Under the pieces are notes generated by a model. It saw nothing but the letters and a program-made list of their open reading frames with translations. It was not told where the DNA came from and did no database searches. This document shows, piece by piece, positions 1 through 12,220 of a stretch of DNA of 64,000 bases (its first letter is position 1; every line of letters begins with the position of its first letter). Both the position numbers and the translations under genes were made by a program. Source of the DNA: Clarireedia homoeocarpa (taxonomy: Eukaryota; Ascomycota; Leotiomycetes; Helotiales; Rutstroemiaceae); contig LNKV01000019.1 of assembly GCA_001465935.1 (NCBI GenBank), positions 248,001 through 312,000 of the forward strand, given 5' to 3'.

Positions 1-3000
1 CGACCTATGCGAAACGGGGACTCTTGCGATTGCGAAGAAGGATGGACTGGGATCAACTGCAATGTCTGTACCAACGATAAGGCGTGTAACGCATTAATGC
101 CCGAAAAGGAGGGCGGAGTCTGCTACCAGAACGGCGAGGTGGTTAAGGAGAACTACCAGATGTGCGACGTTACGAACAGGAAGATTGTGGATATTTTGGA
201 TGGAAAGAAGCCTCAAGTTACTTTCACTTGTAATGCGGAGAGAGAGACTTGCGATTTCCAATGTGAGCGCCCCATATTAACGAATTCCTAGAAAGCACTG
301 ACAAAATCAAGTTTGGGTCCAGGAAAAGGAATCCTTCTATTGTACTTTGGACACTTGTAGCTCGAGCGCCGACAACGACTATGATCGAAATTCGACCAAC
401 TACAAATGCGACAACATTGTCTGCAAGTGCATTCCGGATCGGTTCTTATGTGGTGAGAATGGATCTGTCGATATATCTGACTTCCTCGACGAATCTATCA
501 GAGGCCCGGCAACCTTCAGTTGCGATCAGAAGAACCATGGAAGCAATGATTGTACCTTTAAGGAACCAGAAATGGATCTTCTCATCCAGCAAATGTTTGG
601 AGACAGCAGCATTTTACTGAACTGTGCATCCGGCGAATGTCTGTATGAGACTGAGGTCCCTGGTTTCGAGCGCCCCGTCAAACGGATAAACACACCTTTG
701 ATAGCTGGGGTCATTGCTGCGGCATCGCTATTTGTAGTAGCGGTTATCCTCTTGGTTTGGTACCTGTCGCGGAGACAATTCAAATATGGCCCTATCCACC
801 TAGACGATTCCGATGACGAGAGCATCAAGCTCATGACAGACCACAAACCAGCCTCGTTATATTTCGAGAATGTTTCGTACAGTTTGAATGGCAAGCAAAT
901 CTTACATGGTATCCAGGGTGTGGCCCACCCTGGTGAGATCATGGCTATCATGGGCGCATCTGGAGCCGGTAAAACTACGTTCCTCGATATTCTTGCGCGC
1001 AAGAACAAGCGAGGGGTTGTTCAAGGGAACTTTTATGTTAATGGTGAGAAGGTTACTGACGCTGAATATAAGAGTGTGGTCGGCTTTGTTGACCAAGAGG
1101 ATGCAATGTTACCCACACTCACTGTTCACGAGACTATCATGACGAGCGCTCTGCTCAGGTTACCAAGAGATATGGGACGAGCTGCTAAGGAACAACGAGT
1201 GTTTGAGGTCGAAAGACAACTTGGTATTTCGCATATTAAGGACTCTTTGATCGGATCTGAAGATGGCAAGGGTCGTGGCATTTCAGGTGGTGAAAAGCGC
1301 AGAGTCGGTATTGCTTGTGAATTGGTTACCAGCCCAAGCATCTTGTTCCTCGACGAACCAACTAGCGGTCTTGATGCATACAACGCCTTCAACGTTATTG
1401 AATGTCTTGTCACCCTGGCCAAAAACTACAAGCGAACTGTTATCTTCACCATCCATCAACCAAGATCGAACATTGTCGCTCTTTTCGACAGATTACTGCT
1501 TTTAGCAAAGGGAAGGACGGTCTATTCTGGAGAGTTCAACCTATGTCAAGATTACTTTGATCGCATTGGCTATTCTTGTCCTCCTGGTTTCAACATTGCA
1601 GACTACTTGGTAGATTTGACCATGCATGTTGGCACAGCACATACTCCCATCGATGATCGAATGTCGGATATCGGTAGCACAGTACCCGGAAGCGCTGGTC
1701 CGAGCAGTACCAGAGCAGTTAAATCAATCGCAAGCATTTCTGGGGGCAGTATCGAGGAACCTATCATCGGTAGCCCTGGAGAATCATTGCTACGACCCAA
1801 AGGAAAGCGCCGCGATTCGGTAAAGCAAAAGCAGGAGCGAGAGCTATATACACGCAAGAAGAGCGGTTACGAGACCCCAAATTCCCAACAAGATGAAGCG
1901 CCTGTTGACCCCGATGCAAATCATAATTGGCTCAAGATGTCGAGACAACACGCATCGATCACCGAAGATCCGGACAATCTGCCACCTGACGCGCCTGGCT
2001 CTGGGACTGATCTTGATATCTTGGTTTCGGCTTATGCTCAATCGGACATTGCACGCAATACCCAAGAGGACCTGAAACAAGCAGTGAGCAGCGCTCAAAC
2101 CGCAAATGGTGGCACGAATGGGCACGCCCAAGAGAACGGTATCGCAACGTCGGGAACTATGGGCAGAGGTTACGCAAGAGTCGGATATCTCCGCCAATTC
2201 GTTATCCTTTCTCAACGTACATGGCGCAATCTCTACAGAAATCCTATGTTGATGTTAACCCACTATGCCATCGCCATTCTATTGGCCGTTCTTTCTGGAT
2301 TCCTCTTTTATGGTCTCACCGATGACATTCCCGGTTTCCAAAATCGTCTAGGATTATTCTTCTTCATCCTCGCCCTTTTCGGTTTCAGCACACTCTCCAG
2401 CCTCAACGTCTTCGCCACCGAACGCGTCGTCTTCGTCCGCGAAAGAGCAAATGGCTACTACTCCCCCGTCACTTACTTCATCGCAAAAGTTATCTTCGAT
2501 ATCGTCCCCCTGCGCATCATCCCCCCTATTATCATGGGCTCCATCCTCTACCCCATGACCGGCCTCGTCCCCGACGCCCCGCACTTCTTCAAATTTCTCC
2601 TCATCCTCGTCCTCTTCAACCTCGCCGCCGCAGCCATCTGTCTCTTCCTCGGTATCGTGTTCAAAGACAACGGCGTCGCGTCTCTCATCGGCAGTCTCGT
2701 CATGCTCTTCAGTCTTCTGTTCGCCGGCCTCCTGCTCAACCACGACGCGATCCCGAAATCAGCCCTCTGGCTGCAATCGCTCTCCATCTTCCATTATGGA
2801 TTCGAGAGTCTGATTGTAAATGAGGTCACGTATCTTACGCTTATCGATCAGAAATTTAAGTTGGATATTACAGTGCCTGGTGCGGTTATTCTGAGTAGTT
2901 TTGGCTTTGATACGCAGGCTTTCTGGCCGGATGCGTTGGGCTTGGGGGTTTTTGCTGCGGCGTTTATGCTGTTGGCGTATGTGGCGATGCACTTTTTGTT

Positions 3001-3016
3001 GGTGGAGAGAAGGTAG
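1..3016 (+). CDS. ABC-G (White/Adp1-like) half transporter, 5' truncated
   Basis: Membrane ATP-binding cassette transporter of the Adp1 type; its substrate is unknown. The 5' end lies outside the window. I read two exons, <1-262 and 312-3016. The 49-nt intron (GTGAGC...TCAAG, branch CTGAC near 297) joins the frames without a stop. The luminal N-terminal part is rich in cysteine and includes an EGF-like stretch (CDCEEGWTGINC, nt 25-60). One membrane segment follows near nt 695-765. The nucleotide-binding domain comes next: Walker A GASGAGKTT at 953-979, signature ISGGEKRR near 1279-1302, and Walker B ILFLDEPTSGLD from about 1339. A long low-complexity linker (about 1640-2150) precedes the six-helix ABC2 membrane domain (about 2200-3000). 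The order EGF-like region, NBD, TMD is that of yeast Adp1. The family is confident, the transported molecule is not. Confidence 0.88.
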
Positions 3017-4122
3017 ATATTAGGGATTTACTAGGAAGGACGACGATAGGAAGAGGGGAAGGAACGATGTGCATGTGAAGGCGGAAGATGAGATGGAAGA
3101 CAAGACGGAATGGGTTGTAATGCATACTAGAAGGAAAGAAAGCAAGCTAAGACGGTCATATTATATACATGGGAATTAGGTTTTTTTTTTTTCATTTTCA
3201 ACTTTGCTTCTCTTCGGGCTCTTCATATCGATCGATCGATCGTTGTCATATCACGTTACGTTATGTTATGTTATGCTATGTTATTTTACATGGAGGGAGT
3301 ATCGGTCATGTCATGGAGTTTATTCAGCAAGCAAGCAAGTTTGGAATATCCATTCACTTGAGTTATATACATGTCTACAGTATAAATCAAATACAACTTG
3401 CCATTGCCACAGTATGTGCTCCTCCTGTTACCATTGCCATTGCTGTAGAATAAATAGATGCGACATACCACCCATACATACATACCACTTTTAAAAACAT
3501 AATCCTAACAAGCAGAAATTCAGAATCAGTCGCTGGTGTCAAAGTGGGAAAATGGAAATGGAAATGGAAATGGAAATGGAAATGGAAATGGAAATGGAAA
3601 TGGAAATGGAAATGGAAATGGAAATGGAAATGCCCGATATATGTATATTAATGTAGTCTAGTAGTACAGTACTCTAGAGTAATATCTCTCTCAACGTGCA
3701 GTGCAGTGCAGTGCAGTGGAAGGATTGATGGATGGATGCGTATTTTGTTTTGTTCTTGTATAAATTAAAGTGCATCTTACTACATTTCTGTTTCCATGCT
3801 AATGTTCTATTGTTCATTAATCGGTGTATATATATATATATATACTTTTGTACTAGAACTATTATACTAACTTATGCTATGTTAAGTACAGCATAGACGA
3901 ATCAGATGTGCATATGAATAGTAATGTACATCAAGAAGAAAGCCAAAAGAACAACAAGAATTCATTACAGGGCAGGGAAATTCAAAGGCAATGCGAGTAA
4001 TGCACGCATGCCAAAATTCACAAGAGAAGAATTAATATGGTATAAAGTATTTTTCAGAATCATCATCACGTTCATCTCCCACCCACCAACCCATCATGGC
4101 ATCATGCTCTCATTACCCATCA
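3017..4122. other. intergenic, convergent 3' ends of ABC gene and ERG9
   Basis: No gene recognised. This stretch separates two convergent genes. It holds a GATC-type microrepeat near 3226-3243, a TTATG-like tract near 3258-3285, the hexamer array at 3551-3632, GCAGT repeats near 3698-3717 and a TA run near 3829-3844. The ORFs present here are short and compositionally simple. Confidence 0.6.
3551..3632. repeat. GGAAAT hexamer microsatellite
   Basis: About 13.5 uninterrupted copies of the hexamer GGAAAT. It is non-coding, between the convergent ABC transporter and squalene synthase genes. Confidence 0.97.
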
Positions 4123-5753
4123 TCACAATTCCCCATGACCATGATCGTAATCCTGTACCAGAGCTGGATTATCTAGGCCACCTTTGTTGTGTTTGGGGAC
4201 GAAATTCCCCTTTTTGAGTTCATTGAATGCGACGTCGAAGCGAGCGCCGGCTAGGTATGCTGCTCCGATCTGGTTTTCGTTGTTAGTTGAAATGTACAGA
4301 AGAATATTTCAATTTCGTGGAGGGTGACTTTACCATGAGTGCGGAGACTACGAGGAGGGTTCCGAGGACTGCAATGAGTAGGTAGAAGACATCTTTTTTA
4401 GCTTCTGCTTCTTCTGCTTGGGTCTTCTTCTCGAGTGCGGTCTTTTCGCCTGCGTATTGCAGAGCAAGGGCCTTCGGATCTTGAGATGGGAATATTGATT
4501 CAATGAATTGTTCGACCTAGGCTTGTTAGAACTCTTCTTCTCAGTGAATCGGGCAGGGAAGATCAAATACCTTTCCACACGCAATGCTGATCTTAAGGAA
4601 GTTGGGATCTTTGGGCGAGTTCTTCTTTCTTATCCTTCGTGTATATCTCTTGAAGATTTCACAGACTATTCGTAAATTTTGGGAAGATTCCATCATTAAT
4701 TGACAAGCATCACCCTTAGTGATCTTGACATTCTTTTCAAATATTGCAGGGTTTTGGTAGACCAGCTCCAAAGTTGCAATGGCCATTGATTGCGGGATAG
4801 CAACAAAGTTGAAGACACTCTGGTCTTTGATACCCGCCATGTAGAAAAGACATTCGTCTGCGTGGGATAGAGCATTGAGAACCATCTCCGAACTACAAGC
4901 CAGGGCAGCTGCGCGGTTGTTGGGGTCGAATAGCTCGTCGAATTTTGTGACATGCTTGGACCAGATCTCCTTTGGCCAGAAACGTCTCTTGTCGTCGAAA
5001 TCTTCTCGAACATCGCGGATAATATTTGTCTTTTGTAAGAACTGACCCATAGCCTCCGACAATGCTGGTCTTTGCAATAAAGCAGGGTTTGCGAGACCGC
5101 TTTCCACGAACAACCTTGTCAGACCATCTCCTACTAGACCGGCGACATAATGACAATATAAATCGTAGTCCTTGATTGTATCCACTCCATTGACGTTGTG
5201 TTCGGCATTATTAGCATAGTCGGCCATACCATTGCCCATCTTCTTTGTAATATCCTTGATGATGGCTCTGTATGCAGGTTTGCAGTTACGGAACTCGATA
5301 ATGATGCTGTCGAAGTGAACCAGCAGGTCTCTATCTTTCTCATTCGGCCCATTCTCTGTGAAAGTCCATCCTTCTTTCTCAATGATATTGTCGAAGTCTC
5401 GCAGCAGAGGTTCTTTCCTCTCGAGGGGAATTGTCATGTCATCTTCGATGGTGTCGAGTCCTCGCAGGACAAGGTAGAAAATGGTGACTGGAATGAGCAG
5501 CTCTGGGTTTAGTTCTTGAATGACGGCACTGAAACTTCGACTGGTTAAATCAAGGTACTTGAAGCAATCCCTAACTGTTTGGGTCTCCTTTGCTGGATCT
5601 CTGGTGTGAACAGGGTCGTGCCATAGCTTCCTAGCTCGATATTAGCAATGCCTGGGTAGTTGGCCTTTGGAGTATACTGTACCATTGCAAGATCGACCGC
5701 AGCTGGTTTGGATGAACGGAGAAATAGAGTAAGTTTCTAAGGAGACGACCCAT
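4123..5753 (-). CDS. ERG9: squalene synthase (farnesyl-diphosphate farnesyltransferase)
   Basis: Condenses two farnesyl diphosphates to squalene, the first step committed to ergosterol; ER membrane enzyme. I read four exons on the minus strand: 5753-5683, 5630-4571, 4516-4334 and 4269-4123. They sum to 1461 nt (486 aa), with introns of 52, 54 and 64 nt, all GT-AG. The start ATG at 5753 opens MGRLLRNLLYF. Family landmarks are the first aspartate motif DTIEDD at the end of the N-terminal third, the YDLYCHYVAGLVG segment, and the second aspartate-rich region with IIRDVREDF and DDKRRFWP. The C-terminus has a hydrophobic anchor (VFYLLIAVLGTLLVV) spanning the last intron, as expected for an ER tail anchor. 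Length and order match fungal Erg9. The largest single ORF misses both ends because of the introns. Confidence 0.95.
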
Positions 5754-7441
5754 GGTGATGGAAGTGGGGAAAAGTAACAATTAAATGTCGATAAGTCGAA
5801 GATATAATCCGAACCCGAATCTGCGGACTCGGTGAGAGTTTCAAGTCAGAGGTGTGGATGTTTTTTTTTTTTTCTTTTTCGGTGAAGGGATTCAGGAGCA
5901 CGACCCAGGAAGATTTGGTGGTTGGGCGAGATGAGAGAGTAGAGGAGCTCAATTGGGTCGTACAGCTTAGGAAAGAGGAAAGGACGAAAAGGACGAAAAG
6001 GACGAAAAGGACAGGAAGAACAAGAAGAACAAGAAGGATGTACGTTGACACTTCGTATGGTTAAGAGTATATAAAGAGTATACAAGTAGACAAGTAGACA
6101 AGTAGACAAGTAGACAACACGACAGTCAGTGAGGGGAGTGAATTGAATAAAATAAAATTAATAGAGCCAGCATCAACAAATATCAACAAATATCAAACAT
6201 CGGGTAAAATGTCACCGCCAAACTGCAGTAAAAAGTACTACGTAGGACGGCTTAAGGTTAAGGGGAGGTAGGGGTGCACAGATGAAGAGCATACCCAATG
6301 CGGTATCCATATCATCATATTAAGATTACCATATGACCATATTACCGTATTACCATATTACCGTATTACCATATTCCCGTATTCCCGTATTGCCGTATTA
6401 CCATATCACCTTATCACCATTCACCACATCACCATACCTCGTACGCTCTGTTGAACTCACGACATGAAGAGGAGCACGAAAGGTGGTATTCACATCATCA
6501 TCATCATCACTAGCATACAAACCGAGAACTCTGTGCACCCACGATGAGCATGCCAGGTACAGTCTCCAGCTCATCGTGGCAGGGCCCGGGGGATAAAGTC
6601 CCTTGTTCCCTTACTCCCTTGTTTCCTTATTCTCTTATAAACCCCAAAGTATATCCTCATGTATCCTCATGTATCCTCATGATGCAAACAAACATATGCA
6701 GGTACGTGACCGCCTCGTCCGCAAAAACCCAGAAAGAAACCAAGCCCAGAGCGAACCCCAAGGGACCTTGACCCTTTCCTCCAACCCCAGATTTATCGTG
6801 TCTGACTGCACTAGCGCACAACAAAAATGTGAAAAAGGAGGCGGCGTGAGCCTTATCAGAAATGGGAGCCTGCGTGCTGTGTGCTGCGTGCTGTGTGCTG
6901 CGTACTTGCATGGAGCCACTTTGCGAGGCTGAGCCTTCCTTACTCGTAACTTAATGCTTAAATCTCTCCCCAATTGTTTGGTTGTTTCTAAAGTTATGGA
7001 TCTTGGTGACCAAGCTACTTCGGCTACTTCGCTACCTAATGCATGCACATACTCTCTGTCAATGCCTCTCCCACCTGAACCTTACCACCTTACCACCTTA
7101 CCACCTTACCTACTTTTTACATACAACATGACAACAGGTCTAAGTTTCCCTCTCATTTCTTTCTTTCTTGCTTTCTCTCTTCTACCCACTTTATGAATAA
7201 TGCTTCTCCCGTGAGCTGCTTGGATACCACTTGCTCTTTTGCTCAACTGTTGGTGCTTTGGTAAATAGCCTTAGCCTTTGGTGCAAGCTGCTCGCAACAT
7301 TACGCCTTTGCGACAGGGCTGGAAGTCTAAAGTACTCGGCGTCTCGATATTCTGACAGATTATTCTGGTTTGGCTTTATCTCTTCTACACAGGAACAATC
7401 AGAACGAACCTGCGATTCCTCACCGAGCAACGGACCAAGTC
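5754..7441. other. intergenic, divergent promoters of ERG9 and SLC35-like gene
   Basis: No gene supported over about 1.7 kb between divergent starts. It contains many short direct repeats: GGACGAAAA copies near 5981-6010, AAGTAGAC copies near 6083-6115, an array of ATTACCGT/ATTACCAT units about 6326-6410, TATCCTCATG copies near 6652-6682 and CTTACCAC copies near 7079-7107. The predicted ORFs here have no recognisable protein character. Confidence 0.55.
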
Positions 7442-8734
7442 ATGGGCGCGCAGGAGCCATTAGAGAAGGATGTGGAAATTGGGGAGTCGAAACCGATGAT
7501 GGACGAGGGGAGCAATGACAAGTCTCCAGCGAAACGGAAACACAAAACTCGAGGCGGGCAAATTATCGATATAGCCTGCATTGGTTTAAATATTATTAGC
7601 ACCGTCACTCTGGTTTTCCTGAACAAATGGTTCGTGCAGACCGATCATTCCCCTTCCCCTCGATTACTCGAAGCGCATCCAAAGCTTACGCGCCAGCAGG
7701 ATTCTCAAAGATCCCCAGTTGAAGAAAATGCAGATCTCCTTCGCTATGTGGCACTTCACATGTACGACAATAGTTCTCTGGATTGCGAGTCGATCGCCCT
7801 TTAACCTCTTCGTGCCAATACGATTACCATTTCTCCAAATGATCCCGCTATGCAGTTTCTTTGCCGGCTTCCTGATTCTTGGAAACTTGAGTTTGACATT
7901 CAATTCCGTGGGCTTCTACCAGTCAGTCCTGCCCCTCCTCCCCTCCTCCCCTTTCCCCAAAGTCTCTAGACCCTTATTAGCGCAAACATCCACATCCCAC
8001 AACCCCAAGCTAACAACCCTCCCCTTAGACTCGCCAAAATCATGACCACCCCCTGCGTGGCCCTCCTTCAATTCATCTTCCTCCAAAAATCCGTCTCCTA
8101 CCAAACCATCCTCGCCCTCGCCTCTGTCTGCATCGGTGTGGCCCTCACCAACTCCTCCGCTGCCGGGACAAATCTCCTCGGCGCCTCCATCGCCATCGCC
8201 GCCTTCGTAGTCACCGCCTTCTACCAAGTCTGGATTGGCAAGAAGCTTGTCGATTTTAAAGCCTCCTCTCCGCAGCTGCTGCTCAACCAAGCACCTATAT
8301 CTGTCCTTATACTGGCGTTTTTGGCGCCGTGGCTGGATACCCCGCCTGATGTGTCGGTTATACCGAGGGATACGTTGATTGCATTGGGACTGAGCGGGGT
8401 CGCGGCTGCGGCGCTGAACCTAAGTCAGTTTTTGATCATTGGGAGGATGTCGGCATTGACATTTAATGTAGCGTCTAAGTGAGTTTCTTCCCAAATCTCC
8501 CTCTTTTCCCCTTTGCGCATTTAGCAATCGCACCCCTTTTTCTCTCTCTCTCTCTCGACAACCCCTTTTATATTCTACATAGTAATTAATGCTCTCGCCT
8601 CTAGTGTAAAAACAATCATAATCCTCACCTACGGATGGATCAGTGAAGGTCGAATTCTCACTGTCAAAGACTCGTTGGGAATCATGCTAGCACTGGGCGG
8701 TGCAACGGTTTATAGTCAGCTTTCGCAGCGGTAA
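7442..8734 (+). CDS. SLC35E3/TPT-family nucleotide-sugar transporter
   Basis: Polytopic membrane carrier of the triose-phosphate/nucleotide-sugar transporter superfamily, most like SLC35E3 and the plant URGT group; a Golgi location is expected from the family. I read four exons: 7442-7629, 7700-7921, 8029-8478 and 8605-8734. They sum to 990 nt (329 aa), with introns of 70, 107 and 126 nt. All junctions are GT-AG and restore the frame; the first joins AAATG to GATTC to give KWILKD. About ten hydrophobic helices follow a 40-residue hydrophilic N-terminus. Characteristic segments are FNSVGFYQLAK across exons 2-3, the mid-protein LLNQAPI, and the C-terminal VKTIIILTYGW. Exon 3 is strikingly C-rich compared with exons 1 and 4. 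The substrate cannot be read from sequence. UDP-rhamnose/UDP-galactose is a possibility given the family and the epimerase/reductase 3.5 kb away. Confidence 0.85.
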
Positions 8735-9085
8735 TTTTAATGCGATTTTAGATGTGTTTAAGGATGAATGGATGGATAGATGGATAAATTAGAGACAGAT
8801 ACCTGGAGACTATATAAAGAGAGGAAGAGAAACGGGAAATACGAATAGAAACTATGAGATATGATATCTAACGGCTGATTTTTTTCACAAGTATCTTCTT
8901 TCCTACCAACCTATCTATAATCATGTTTACCTGCAAGAGCCGTGGTGGTATGGAATTCAAGCCGAGTAGAAATTGGTCAACTAGCTAAGATGAAAAGATT
9001 TCCCAAGTGAAAATGAGGAATGATTGCTTTCATGCTTGAAAATTTGATATCATTTTATATATTTCCATTTCTAACCTCGCTCTTG

Positions 9086-9123
<38 letters not shown>

Positions 9124-9576
9124 CTTCTATTCCATCCACTAAGAAGCACATTGCATCTTTGTCCCCTGGAAACCTCCTCGACTTCTCCCCAAGCCGTCAG
9201 TCGCATGCCTAGCCGCTGTACTATAAGTGTATCTCACATGATATGATATGTCTCGCTCATTCATTCGATCGCAACCATCTCTAATCCCGCCTCCTGCATC
9301 AACAACAAACATGCAGGGCAGGCAAACGGACGAAACCAAGATCTATGCAAAAGAGAAGGGGGGCAAAAAAAGATTAAACAGCCCCGTATACAACACAACA
9401 CAACTTTCCCACTCCATATAAAAATTGCTTGTGGCGCCGAACAAATCGAACGACTTAGGTAATACCGTGTCCATCTACATCCTCATCCTCCACTCCTATC
9501 ATCACCCTTTCCAATCCCCTTCTTTCCTCCGCAGTACCCCATTCTCTTCAGCAGGCAATATCCCTTCTCCCCAATA
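8735..9576. other. intergenic, convergent 3' region
   Basis: No gene recognised between the convergent transporter and J-protein genes. It contains a GATGGATA-type microrepeat near 8763-8787 and the GCT triplet run at 9091-9121. Confidence 0.55.
9091..9121. repeat. GCT triplet microsatellite
   Basis: About ten perfect GCT units in non-coding sequence, just downstream of the nucleotide-sugar transporter gene. Confidence 0.95.
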
Positions 9577-11344
9577 CTAAGCCTTAGGAACATTAGGAGC
9601 ATCATCGGCCGTAGCCTGCGCCTCCGCATGATGTGGATGATGATGATGATCCTTCTTGTCCTTCCCCTTCTTCTTATTTTCCTTCTTCGCCGCCGCTTCA
9701 GCGACGAGCTGTTCAAAGGCCATGTAGTCGCCTTCTTCTTCTGGGTTGCGTTGAGCCTGTTCGTTTGAGTTAGTTTAACGTTCGGTTATATCATATTGCG
9801 CTTTATTCCAAATATGACGAGAGATGCTGTAGCAGAAAACCGGTGAGAAAAAGACAAACCTTCGAGTAAATCTCCCCACAAAGAACTAAAGCCTGAGCAC
9901 GCTCCAAACGTTTCGACATGGAAACTTTCTTGTCGTTTAAAATCTCATCACACACATCCCTCAAAACACCCTGAATCTCGAACTTGCTTCCTCTCCATGC
10001 CGCAGTAAGGATCTTTCCCGTTACTCGACGCTCGTATTCGACTTTCTTCTCGTCCGTCCAGTCCTCGCCGCCCTTCTCCTCCATCTTAGCCATTTCCTCC
10101 ATGGTCATCTGCGCATCTATTGCGCTAGAAATGGTATTCCAAGTCTCCTTTGCGAGGGTTCCCTTATCCTTTAGACGGGAGAAGAACCCACCGATGCCGA
10201 GGAATTTCTGAGATTTGAGAAGAGCAGTGGCTTTTTGAAGATAAGTTTGTCCGATGGCGTGGAGGATGTCGAGTCCGAATGACTCCATCTTAAGATTCTC
10301 GACTTCTAAGCGTGTCTTTTCTTGGAAGGCTTTTGTGACGTCTGGGCCCTTGTCGGTCTCTGTCCATACACTGATACGATCAATCAACTTCTTCGCCAGT
10401 GTATCAACTCGCTCTTGACGTGCTTTCGCCCTCTCCCTCTCGTAGGCTGCTAATTCCTCGCGCTGGGCTTTGCTTAACCCACCCTTCTTCTTCTCCTTCT
10501 TCCTCAACTCTTTCTCCTCTTCTGTCAGACCGGCAGCTGCCATCTGGGCATCTTCTTCCGTCTTGTCCATGATTGCTGGTCGAAGTGGGATCTGCGTTCG
10601 CCTGGGGGTTGATGTACCAGATGGACTGGGGCTTGGAACAGCAGCTGGTTTTTCAGTTGTTTCTTGCTCAACACCTACGGACGCAGCTTTTGGTGCTGTC
10701 CCTGTGGTTCCGGCTGTCTCTCCAGTTTCATGCTTTTCCGCTGCTAGACTCTCTTGCTTTGCTGCTTCGGTGCCAGGGAATCTACGCACAGTCAGTTTAT
10801 CAATCCCTCCAGCCCATCTATATCACCCCGCCTTGAAGAACATAAAGTCTCCACTTCATCGCCTATAGTAGCATAGAATCGAGAAAGACTCACTCTTCCT
10901 CCTCGTCCGCTGCCTCTTGCATAGTGATATCCATAGTCTTTGTCAAATCCTTCATCAACGAAATCTCTCCAATAAGATCCACAAACGCCTCCCCTCCAAA
11001 GATCGTCCCAAAGAACTCCGCCGGGTCGGCGAATCCCTCTCCAGGCGTAGCATGATCCTTTCCAAATTTATCATATTGCTTCCGTAATTCTTCATTACTC
11101 AAAACTTGATATGCTTCTCCGATAGCTTGGAATTTCTCGTGCGCCGTATCATCACCAGGGTTTTTATCTGCATTTTTGACAAGCCGGTTAGCAGGTCCAG
11201 CACAAAGAGAGAGGACTGTCCTAGAACTCCGTCCGTACCAGGGTGAGTGATGATGGCTAGTTTCCTATAGGCTTTCTTAATCTCGAGTTCCGATGCGTCT
11301 GTCTTGACGCCCAGGGCATCATAATAGGTTGTATCAACAACCAT
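9577..11344 (-). CDS. J-domain co-chaperone, Caj1/Djp1 type (DnaJ-X)
   Basis: Hsp40-type co-chaperone that would stimulate an Hsp70. I read four exons: 11344-11239, 11167-10894, 10781-9860 and 9756-9577. They sum to 1482 nt (493 aa), with introns of 71, 112 and 103 nt. The J domain occupies residues 1 to about 70. The catalytic HPD (H34-P35-D36) is split by intron 1, whose junction gives CCTG+AT. After a low-complexity linker rich in T, A and P, a charged helical C-terminal region follows with AQREELAAYERERAKARQER and SRLKDKGTLAKETW. This is the layout of the DnaJ-X family (yeast Caj1 and Djp1, the latter linked to peroxisomal import). The tail ends in a Lys-rich then His-rich stretch (HHHHPHH) before the stop. 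The family is confident, the client is unknown. Confidence 0.88.
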
Positions 11345-12220
11345 CTTGGAGGAACGTTATCTGAGAGGTAGTCGACACGTCAGAAGTGGGTGGGGAATGG
11401 AAAGGATGCAGTCAAAGTGGAAGAAAGCCGTCGACTATAACTGGCGAGAGCGGACAAATAAAAAAAGATTCGGCTTGGGTAAGTGTACAAAATGCGAGAA
11501 ATAAGGCTGAGAACTCTTGGGGGGACGAGGAAATTTGTGGGTGGATGGATAACTTAAATGTATGACACGAGCCTTCCTCTGGCGGTGTTGGTTAATCGCA
11601 AAAATTTGGAGAAGCGACGATTGCAGCGGGGTGGACTTTCTAGAGCAAATAGACATCATTATTGGATATATCATTTTCAACTGCATCCCTTGCGATACGA
11701 GAAGACGTACCGCACCGCCTCTCGTATTCGCACCTCAATAAGCCATCTCCCTCGTGAGATGGACCGTCTAATAATCACAAGTCTCAAGCATAAAAAAGCA
11801 ATTTTCGTCCTCCAGGAGCAGTAGCTGGAATATCCCTGTGAGGGCAGTGCAATTCATGCGCACACGTCCGTCGTCATCGCTGTCATCCATCGGACGGAAA
11901 CCGGGCAGCTGATGTTTGAAGCTTTCCCTTATCAAAATGAGATGGTATGAAATAGCAATGTTTCACCAGACAAACAACAGAAGAAATGCAAACACGAACT
12001 CACTATACTCTTCCTTTCTGGTCATTATAATGAACCGCCCTGATTGATTGCAAGATCTAATGGTATCAAATTGGAAGGAAGGCAGGCTGGCAGATAGGTA
12101 GTCATGGCTATTTATTCCCTTTTATTTCCCCAAGATACCAAAACTATCATAAATTCTATGCAAAAGATATCGCTTTTGTAGCATTTTACCAGACACCGTG
12201 AACCCAACGAACGTTGACTT
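11345..12220. other. intergenic: J-protein promoter and 3' flank of epimerase gene
   Basis: No gene supported. It should hold the J-protein promoter and the 3' UTR of the next minus-strand gene. The short ORFs show no family resemblance. Confidence 0.5.

Noticed and set aside
263..291. 29-nt intron ending at CCTAG in the ABC gene
   Set aside because: Too short and out of frame; the 49-nt version ending at 311 joins the reading frames.
2354..2743. 129-aa acidic ORF on the minus strand
   Set aside because: Exact antisense of the ABC transporter membrane domain; the Glu/Asp bias simply mirrors the C/T-rich sense codons.
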